This document shows positions 56,704 to 64,000 of a DNA stretch of 64,000 nucleotides, piece after piece. The stretch is from Deuterostichococcus epilithicus (taxonomy: Eukaryota > Chlorophyta > Trebouxiophyceae > Prasiolales > Stichococcaceae), in contig JAVTLE010000003.1 in the NCBI GenBank assembly GCA_033439295.1, forward strand, positions 2,480,001-2,544,000, in the 5' to 3' direction. The position numbers and the translations under genes were made by a program. How positions within the stretch are numbered: position 1 is the stretch's first letter; every line of letters begins with the position of its first letter. The notes beneath the pieces were generated by a model, which made no database searches, was not told the origin of the DNA, and saw only the letters and a list, made by a program, of their open reading frames with translations.

Positions 56704-58402
56704 AGCGGCTTCTCTAGGGACAAAGGACCGCCTTCAGGCGTGCCTCAACGAATATCAAGCAGCCAGTTGCGGTGCTTGTGTGGGTGTCGGATGTTGCGCG
56801 CAGCATGCACGACAGGCAGAGTTTGTAAAAACGTTCATTTCACAGCCCCTTTGCCGCGAAAACTTGAGAGCTTCGGCCGGTCGGCGGCCAGCTGAGAGCT
56901 GACCGGCTGCTCACAACATCGATCGCGGCGCTCCGCAGTCCGCGCACAAGTGCCAATTGCCGCTGCTGACCATCCGCTGCACCCGCAACGGTGCTGGCGG
57001 ACGCCCAGGCCACGTCAGCCATCGACATCGAACCTCTGCACATTTGGCTGTTGAAAACGCTGCTCGCGGCTTCCGACCATACGCCGCCGAGAGGTTGTAC
57101 CATTCATCAGCTCGGACGACTCGGGTGCATCGCCTTGCGGCATTCTCTGGCACCCACACAGAGGCGCGTTTTGTTAGTTCGGCTCGGCTTCGGATACCTG
57201 TAGCTGCGACAATTTTCGAGCGCCGTGGGTGTGCTCACGTCTGCGGGGGCCGGCCTCGTATCCGCCCAGATAAAGTGCAGCTCCTCGCCGCAAGGGCCAG
57301 GTTAGTCCCGGCGACCCCGGGAGGGCTATCCTCAGACAACGACCGGCAGGAGAAGGGAGCCGGGGGGGAGCCAGCATGGAGGTGGGCTTCCTGTGACAGC
57401 GCATGTGCAGAGCCGCTGGTTTCAGCACATCCCCCTCGTGCAGCGGCCCTGTGCAGCGCTCTGTACTCGCCAGCTGCCTACAGATTCATTGGCTTGCACG
57501 AAACCTGGCGCACTGCAGGAATCCTGTGTGTCTCCGCTCGAGACCCCCGCTGGGGCCAGAGCACACATTCGAAGTGCTGCGCCGCGCCGCTCCGCAGCAC
57601 CGGCTCTGGGCCAACTGTTCGCTGGCTGCTGCATTGGCTCATGCGCACATCCGTCTTCTGTACCCATGACAGCCCGTGGCACGCAAACCATCTGTTTCTG
57701 CGCCAGGGCGCTGGCGGCGTAGCGGTGGTACCGCCGCCATCACTGAGCACGGATTTGGGAGACGACCCAATGCGGACGGGCGCCTCACCAGACATCTCCC
57801 GTTCTGATGCGTCCGATTTCCACGCGGCACGCTCAGGACGCTCCGTCGACTCGCACAGCCTCCAGGTGTCTGTCTGTGACTCCTCCTGCTCTGGAGCGCT
57901 TCAAATGGTGCATCCGGAACATTTTGCATCTGGCGGGCGCGGCATGCCCGGCTGCTCACGACCAACAAGGCTCAACACCTGTCTTGCGCCCCTGGCGTGC
58001 AGCAGCGACGGCATGCGGCGATCGGCGCGGCGCTGCAGCGGCTGGCCCCGGATCAGCCGTCGCTTTCAGGCGACGCCAGCAGCGGCACGCCCCGCCAGCG
58101 CTGCTCCAAGCGCCCCCGCAATGTGGCACTGGAGAAGGTGCTGCCGCTTCCGCATCCGCTTCCACTTCTGTGTCGCATAGCAGTGTTGTGGGATGTCTGG
58201 CCGTCGTGCTGCTGCTCTGTGCAGCTTGTGTGCAACTCGGGCTGTGGCAGGCCTGGACTAGTTCGACCCCCGGCCAGCGCAGTGCTCGAAGTCCGCAGTC
58301 GTTGCTGCTGCGGCTCGCTGCTCTGATGAACACTGCAGTCGCACACCCTTGACCGCGCCTAGTGACGAGGCATCCCCGACGCTGAACCGTGCGCTGATGT
58401 AG
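56704..58402. other. Region between CAP-G and the next gene
   Basis: Contains the CAP-G promoter and presumably the 5' exons of the gene at 58403. A long plus-strand open frame (56957-58180) exists, but its sequence is compositionally biased and resembles no family I know. CCGCGAAAAC at 56854-56863 resembles an E2F site and could fit a cell-cycle gene such as CAP-G; this is speculative. Confidence 0.4.
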
Positions 58403-59510
58403 GTGTGGGGCTGGCTGGAAGGCGGCACCCTCGGCCAACAGCTGCAGCCGGCGCCGGTGCAGGCGCAGCCATCTTTTGCCAGCCCCTTCAGCAGTCCGGT
58501 GCCAGCCTGCCCGCCGCCGCCGGTCGCAGCGGAGCAGGACGGGCAGCAGGCTGCTGCGGCGGCGTTGGAGGCTTTGCCGCCCTCTGCGGCGGCAGCGGCA
58601 GCAGCGTTCGGCGTGCCCGCGGGTGAGGCTTGCTTGCCGCCGGGCGATGCCATGGTTTGGTGGGGGCAGCAGCCGGGAGAGTGTGGGCTTGCTGCAGCAG
58701 CCTGCTTGTCTGACAATAAGGCAATCAGGTGTCGTTCCTGATTGACCTATACACAAGGGCGTCATACCAAGATCCTGTGCCGGGGGTGGGGGATTGTGCA
58801 TTCGCACACAACCTGACATGAGCTAGCACAAACCATTGTTGTAGGTGGCCTCTCAGATGCGCTGGCAGCACATGACGCGCAGCCCAGCCGGCCGCTCAAG
58901 CGCAAGTCGTCGGTCGCGGTGGTTGCGTCGCCGTCGCTGTCGCCGCCGCCGAATGCTGGCGCGCCAGAGGTACGCTTGGCACCGCTGCCCGCAGCCTGTG
59001 TTTTCGTTGGTGCAATGGCTCTGTAGCTCCCGTCTCGTCCGGATGGGCGGCTTGTTGGGGGCATGGCCGTGGAGGACCTCTGTCGCGACCGAGTTTGGAA
59101 GTCGAATCGCTGCCCTCTCGCAGGTGGACATCGACTGCCTGCTGGCACAGTCGAACCTGGAGCGCTCCAGGGTAGCCCGTCTTGACGATGCCGCGCTGGC
59201 GCAGCATGACGCTGCCCTGCTGCACGACGTGGGCGAGCAGCCCACACCGCAGCGGCGCGGCCGCGGCGGCGCGGCAGCCGAGCCCGGCCGCCGGGCGGCC
59301 AGCCCTGCGATTCAAGTGCCAGCAACGCGGGCACCGTTTGGGCTGCCGGCAGCCGCTGCCTTCAGCTTCGGGGCGGGGGCTGCGGCGCCAGAGTTCACCG
59401 GCAGCCTCGGCGGCGCCGACGCCGGCGGCATTGCTGCGAGCGCACCCTCAAAGCTGAGCCCCATGGCGGCGGCTGCAGGGCAGCGGAGGCGCCGCGGCGC
59501 CCCTGCATAG
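58403..59510 (+). CDS. Unrecognised Ala/Pro-rich protein, 3' exons
   Basis: Three exons join in phase: 58403-58622, 58845-58969 and 59124-59510 (TAG). All borders are AG/GT. The protein part is about 243 residues, low in complexity: Pro/Gln/Ala-rich first (LGQQLQPAPVQAQPSFASP), then PLKRKSSVAVV, which resembles a nuclear localisation signal. A helix-prone stretch (DCLLAQSNLERSRVARLDD) follows, and an Ala/Gly/Arg-rich end with QRRRRG. I do not recognise a family; a nuclear regulatory or structural role is only a guess. Upstream exons, including the start codon, were not found, so this is a partial model. The minus strand in 58403-58720 is also open but reads as Ala-rich shadow. Confidence 0.5.
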
Positions 59511-60452
59511 CGCCGGCTGCAAACGGCTGCGAGCTGATGTAGCAATCCACTCCAGCCTGGTGGGCTGTTGCCAGGCTTACATGTGAATAATGAAGTCCTT
59601 CAGCGTCATGGGGTGCTCATGGGAAAAACGGTTGGACGAGATCCGGAGCGGGTGAACGAGATCCGGAGCGGGTGCACTGGTGACCGGGACCAGCCCCGCT
59701 AATGAATTGACCCCAGACTTAACATCATCGCTGGACTGCAGTGGGTTCTTGCTGGTATCTGCAGCCACTGTTTCAAGTCATTGATTTGTTGTTTCGGGCC
59801 TTCAGAACAATGATGCAGCAGTGCTCGGACTGCAGCTGAGCCTGACGCTGAGACAGCTGTGACATCAACTGCTACCTAGCTGGTCTTGTCAGGACGCACC
59901 TACCTGTGGCATATGTTCGTCTTGAGGGTTTAGTATCATAGCGCAGTGCGCGCGTCCTGCTTCCTGCTCTCGGCATTCCAATGACATGGCAGTGCAGCCA
60001 GCAAGAGGCCTTTGGCGGAATTGAAGCTGGGTTGCCAGAAGGTTATGCGAGCCCATCATTCAGCATGAAAAGAGTAGGCTTATTGTACGCTGTGCCGCAG
60101 CGCGCTTCCTTGCGACTGCTGCCATGTATAAACCATCTCTGGTGCCGCTATGCACCTCATCTGACTTGAGCTTCCCAGTTCTGCAGTAGCTACTGATGAC
60201 CCTCCGACGCTCATGCCGCAATTCTGCATTCTGAATCAGGCCGCTTGCTTCACCTGCTCAGCAAATTCCGCGCACAGAAATCTTGCTGCCACTCCAAGCG
60301 ATGCAGCGTGCTGCACCGGGGACTAGGAACAACGATCGAGGCGCCGGGGCTGCTGGATTTGCGCCATGTCTCAGGGGCCGCTCATTGCGCCCTCAAACCC
60401 CTGCCGCAGCTCCAGTCGCTCGCTGGTCCTTCGAGCTGCTGCTAGCCGGTCC
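59511..60452. other. Convergent 3' region before ArgJ stop
   Basis: About 0.9 kb without a supported gene. A 20-bp unit (ACGAGATCCGGAGCGGGTG plus one base) is tandemly repeated at 59636-59655 and 59656-59675. A TGTAA lies on the minus strand at 59577-59581, far (872 bp) from the ArgJ stop. Confidence 0.5.
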
Positions 60453-63400
60453 TCAGGTGGTGTACTCGGCATTGATCTTGACATAGTCGTAGCTGAGGTC
60501 GCAGCCCCACGCCATGCCCTCGCCGGGCCCATCGCCTGCGACAGTACATGGGGCAATCGCTTTGACACACCACAAGTGGCGGCCGGCTCAACCCCGGAGT
60601 CGAAGCAAGTGTTCGTGCCTCGCTTGATGTTGCCCTTGGCGCAAATCGCAGCCAGCCACTGCACTGCCAGGTCACTAGCAGTGCACGGGTTCTGCGCCAG
60701 GCGCTTGATTGAGCGCTTGCCCCAGTCTGACCTCGTTCAGAGCACGCACCAATGGACACGGCAATCTCCACGGTGCCATGCTCCGCCGTCGTCTCCGTCA
60801 GGTACTTGGAAGCGGCGGCGGCGTCAAAGTCCAGCGGCTGGCCTGCCTCCATGAGCGGCATGCCGCCCAGCGAGATGCGCATGTCGCCCTGCTCATACAG
60901 CACGCCCGTGTACCTGCAATGATGCAAGGGTTCGACCACCTTCAGACTCGCCCAGAGACTTGCCCAGGGACGCCCACAGCCCGGCAACGTGCGGAGTTGC
61001 CTGCCCGTGCTGGGGTCTGGCAGCGCCTGGCCGGTGTCTTTCTGCGGGCTGGCTGCCGCCCGGCCGACGGCAGTCAAGGAGTGCGGCGGCCGCACAGGCG
61101 CCTGCAGGCTTTCGTGGTCCGTGCAGCGCGGTCGCCAGCACGACAGAGGGCCTCACAGCGCACAGGGACAGGACCGCATCAGGGTGTGCCGTGCACAACA
61201 ACAAAACCTGAAACTTCTTTCGTGTGGAGTCCAGTCACACACCCGGCGGCGCAGGCGATGCGGCCCCAGTTTGGGTCGTGCCCGTAGACCGCGGCCTTGA
61301 CGAGGCTGCTGCCGGCGATGGAGCGCGCGACCGCGTTGGCGGCGGCCTCGTCCGGCGCGCCGCTGCAGGCCACCTCCATGAGGCAGGTGGCGCCCTCACC
61401 ATCCCAGGCGATGGACTTGGCCAGGCCCTGTGGTGTTGTGCAAAACAGCGCTTTGCAGAGCGCCGGCTCGGGACAATATTGTGCATGCCATTTCGGGCTT
61501 CCATTCTCTCCTCACTGGCGCGCAGTGGACCTGGCCGGAACCGGCGGCGACGGCGGCTGTGACACACGGTCGCATTCCGGTGGGTCAGCGAAGCTCAAGT
61601 GTTCTGAGCATGGCGCCCATCAGGGCCTTCCCTGAGTGCACTCGGCGGGCTGGCGCACTCTGATCGGGATGTGTACGACCCAGGCACGAGAACATCTTCA
61701 AGCGGCTCAAAGGTCTAGGCATTGCACACTTGGCTTAGACCTTAGACCTTTGAGGCGTACGGAGATGGTCTCGTGCCCGGGTTCTGGAATTACTGATCAG
61801 ATCTTGAGACACGAGGTGCCCACCTGTAGCAGCGCCGTGACGGCGGCCTCCAGCTGCGCCGCCTCCTCGCTGTGGGCGTCGGCGATGGGCGCGTTGCCCG
61901 CGGCGCCGCTGGCCAGCCCCAGCACCGTGTCATTGGTGCTGGTGTCCCCGTCCACAGTGATCTGCGCAGGTAGAGGTTCAATCTCCCACAAAGCCGAAGT
62001 CATCGGTTCGGCTCGCCATGAGAAAGCTGAGGCGATGGCCGGAACGGTAGCGCCCTGGCTGGCCCCAGCAGGAAGCCAATTTGTTGTTGCTCTTGTGGTT
62101 GGCTTGTGGTTGCCGTAGCTCGTGGTTTGCAGGGTGAAGTAAACCCTGAGCGACGGCAGGGGCCGTCTATCCTGGGGCTCCGGATGCTGCACAGCTTTGA
62201 GGGAGAAGGCTTCGCATGGCTGCAAATCCCCGCACACCACCACCGGCATGTTTCCGGCGGGAGTGGGCCAGTCTGAGCACGCAAGGTGAGGCCTCTGGCG
62301 AGTCCCATGCAACTCCTGCAACCCGCATCCACCCGGTTGGCAGGGCCTGACGGCACGCTGTCAGGCAGGCAGCACGCCTAAGGTGTTTAGCTTCTGCAAC
62401 CCTTCCAGCAGCCTTGCATTCATGACATTGCGGACGTGGCTGTTCTTTCTGAGACAGCGCGAGATGGACAGGTAGAACAGGGTCATCGACGAGGGGGAAT
62501 TTGGAAACCAGAGGGGGAAACAGAGTGAGACTTGGAGCTTGAGCTTCAGGTGCGCCGTACGCCCAATCTGCTCGAAGGAGGAACTTCCAGAAAACATCAA
62601 GGTCATTTTCCCATCAAGTCATTCCCCAGGCACCTGCTTGAGGAGCTGGCCCCCTCGAGCCAGTACAAGGACCCAGGCGCACCCGCAGCGCACCTGGTTG
62701 AAGGACTTCACGGCAGCGCGCTTGAACAGCGCCCGCCAGATGTCCACCTCGACGGCTATGTCGCAGGTGACGACGGCCAGCATGGTGGCCATGTTGGGGT
62801 GGATCATGCCAGACCCCTTGGCGATGCCGCCCATCCGCACGGTCTTCCCGCCGATCTCCACCTGCATTGCGACAGCGGCGAACATCGGCGTCTGCGCAGT
62901 GGTTTTGTCACTCGTCCCAGCATGTGGCCCCTTGGCGATGCCGCCTGGCCGCACCGTCTTCCCCCCGATCTCCACCTGCTTTGTTGTTGTATAGGCTGAT
63001 GTGCTTTATGGAAGCAGATCAGCATGGGCGCTCACCCATCGCTGAAGACGCTCAAGCCCTCCTTACACGTTTGCCTGGGGAGCCAGCCCGCGTCCTGCCG
63101 CCCGCTGACATGCAGCATGCGTCTTGTTCTCCTGACCTGAGTGTTTACCAAACAGCCGAGGGCAAGCACGGCTAGCTCGACGGCTGCCCCTCATGTGGCG
63201 CGCTCCTGCTGGCGAGGCGCGCCGTCATGACGGCGGCGGGGCCTTGTGACCCTCACTGAAGTGAGGGGCGGTAGAGCAGGACTGCTGACAAAAGGACCTT
63301 CACCTCGAGCGCCGCACTCTTGCTGACCAGGTCCGTTGTGGTGATGGCCACTGCCGCATGGTGCGCTGCCTCGGCTGTCGGCTCCAGGCTCTCCGCCAGA

Positions 63401-63795
63401 AGCGGGACTCCCTCCAGCAGCGCTTCCATCTTGAGCTGGCGCCCGATCACCCCCGTGGACTCTATGAGCACCTGGTCGGCGGGGATCCCCAGCGCCGCCG
63501 CGACCGCGTCAGCGCTCGCCCGGCAGTTCTGCGAGCAGGAGCAGGAGCCAGTGCTCTGGGCTGGCGCAACCACATCACGGCTGAAGCTTCGCACATAGTC
63601 TCAGGGTAGTGGCACTAAACACCCTGTTTCAAGACCGGCATTCCCCATGCGTGGTTTCAGGCCTGCTTCGTGGTGAAGCCGCGCGGACAACCCCTTCCCA
63701 CACTGCAGAAGTTGAAGAGCGATCTGGGACGAGCAACTCGCCTTATCACCCTCTGTGCCCGTGGCCGCATTTGCCTGCCCCGCATTGATGAGCAC
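60453..63795 (-). CDS. ARGJ: Ornithine/glutamate N-acetyltransferase ArgJ, 5'-truncated
   Basis: Bifunctional enzyme of the cyclic arginine pathway: moves acetyl from N-acetylornithine to glutamate, usually in plastids or mitochondria. Exons: 63742-63795, 63304-63528, 62694-62861, 61824-61961, 61243-61427, 60750-60913, 60453-60535 (TGA). Phases join. Family landmarks: [39 protein letters not shown], which holds the self-cleavage site with the catalytic Thr of [45 protein letters not shown]; and the terminal [15 protein letters not shown]. The N-terminal part, including any transit peptide, lies beyond 63795 or outside the window; I saw no convincing exon between 63796 and 64000. The first intron in the window starts AAG|GCGAGT, a consensus GC donor. 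Confidence 0.9.
62928..62983 (-). repeat. Decoy copy of ArgJ exon start
   Basis: It repeats 62814-62869 at an offset of 114 bp: a working-looking CAG acceptor plus about 50 bp that stay open and encode VEIGGKTVR(P)GGIAKG, against [16 protein letters not shown] in the true exon. Confidence 0.9.
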
Positions 63796-64000
63796 CTGCA
63801 CCAGAGGACAGCTTCAGATTGAACAGTCCCCTCGTCCTGGAGTGAGCGAAATCGGCGCTCTGATCCTGGCACCTGTGTGATCGCTGAGCGCCTGCGCCGC
63901 GTGCGGCGCCGCCGTCTCAAGGCTGCGTCCGCGGATGGCAACCACAGCATGAGGCGGAAAGAAAGGGCCAGCGGTGGGCACAGGGGACACAGCACATGCT

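Noticed and set aside
56854-56863. E2F-like site upstream of CAP-G
   Set aside because: A single 8-10 bp match in GC-rich DNA is weak; not listed as a feature.
56957-58180. 407-codon plus-strand open frame
   Set aside because: Starts at a non-canonical or chance position, is Arg/Ser/Ala biased, has no recognisable domain and crosses likely splice sites; long open frames are common in GC-rich DNA.
1-64000. Transposons, viral genes, CRISPR arrays, tRNA or rRNA genes
   Set aside because: No transposase, integrase, reverse transcriptase, capsid, terminal repeats, spaced direct-repeat array or cloverleaf was recognised by eye; tRNAscan-SE and a repeat library search would settle this.

Overview
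The window looks like nuclear DNA of a green alga (Chlorophyta, perhaps a trebouxiophyte). The genes are GC-rich and cut by many short GT-AG introns. CCCTAAA-type telomere-like motifs are scattered through the introns, and TGTAA polyadenylation-like signals occur. The gene set is plant/algal: an RH50-type DEAD-box helicase, an AUX1/LAX permease, a CBM20 protein and ArgJ. No prokaryotic operon, rRNA, tRNA or CRISPR was seen. Exon models were built by hand from splice sites, reading phase and remembered family sequences; no search was run.

Layout, left to right: the 3' part of a cysteine-rich repeat protein (+, to 1347); RH50-like RNA helicase (-, 2242-7511); PDCD5 (+, 7970-9254); a CBM20 protein (-, 10109-12227 plus an unresolved 5' exon); mitochondrial-type HSCB/Jac1 (+, 13550-15803); a leucine-rich-repeat protein (-, about 16500-19183); a CMT1-like GT69 glycosyltransferase (-, 19272-23895); EMC1 (+, 24614-34744, 20 exons); an AUX1/LAX-like permease (-, 35583-40997, 23 exons); a TauD/TfdA-type dioxygenase (+, 42176-46764); condensin CAP-G (-, 47139-56703, 22 exons); an unrecognised Ala/Pro-rich protein (+, 58403-59510); and ArgJ (-, 60453 to beyond 63795, 5' end outside the window). 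Genes mostly alternate in strand, giving divergent promoter regions and convergent 3' ends.

The genes are ordinary housekeeping genes with no evident shared pathway. The unusual signal is in their introns. At least six genes carry short tandem copies of their own exon edges, usually the 3' splice site plus 20-80 bp of exon start and sometimes the exon end plus its donor, lying 60-125 bp from the real exon. EMC1 holds several families of these, including a decayed copy of its last coding exon after the stop codon. About 6% of the modelled introns need a GC donor, and telomere-like motifs often sit next to splice sites or inside the duplicated tracts. I read this as frequent small tandem duplication and break repair inside introns, producing decoy splice sites. 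That pattern is the best candidate here for something not well described.
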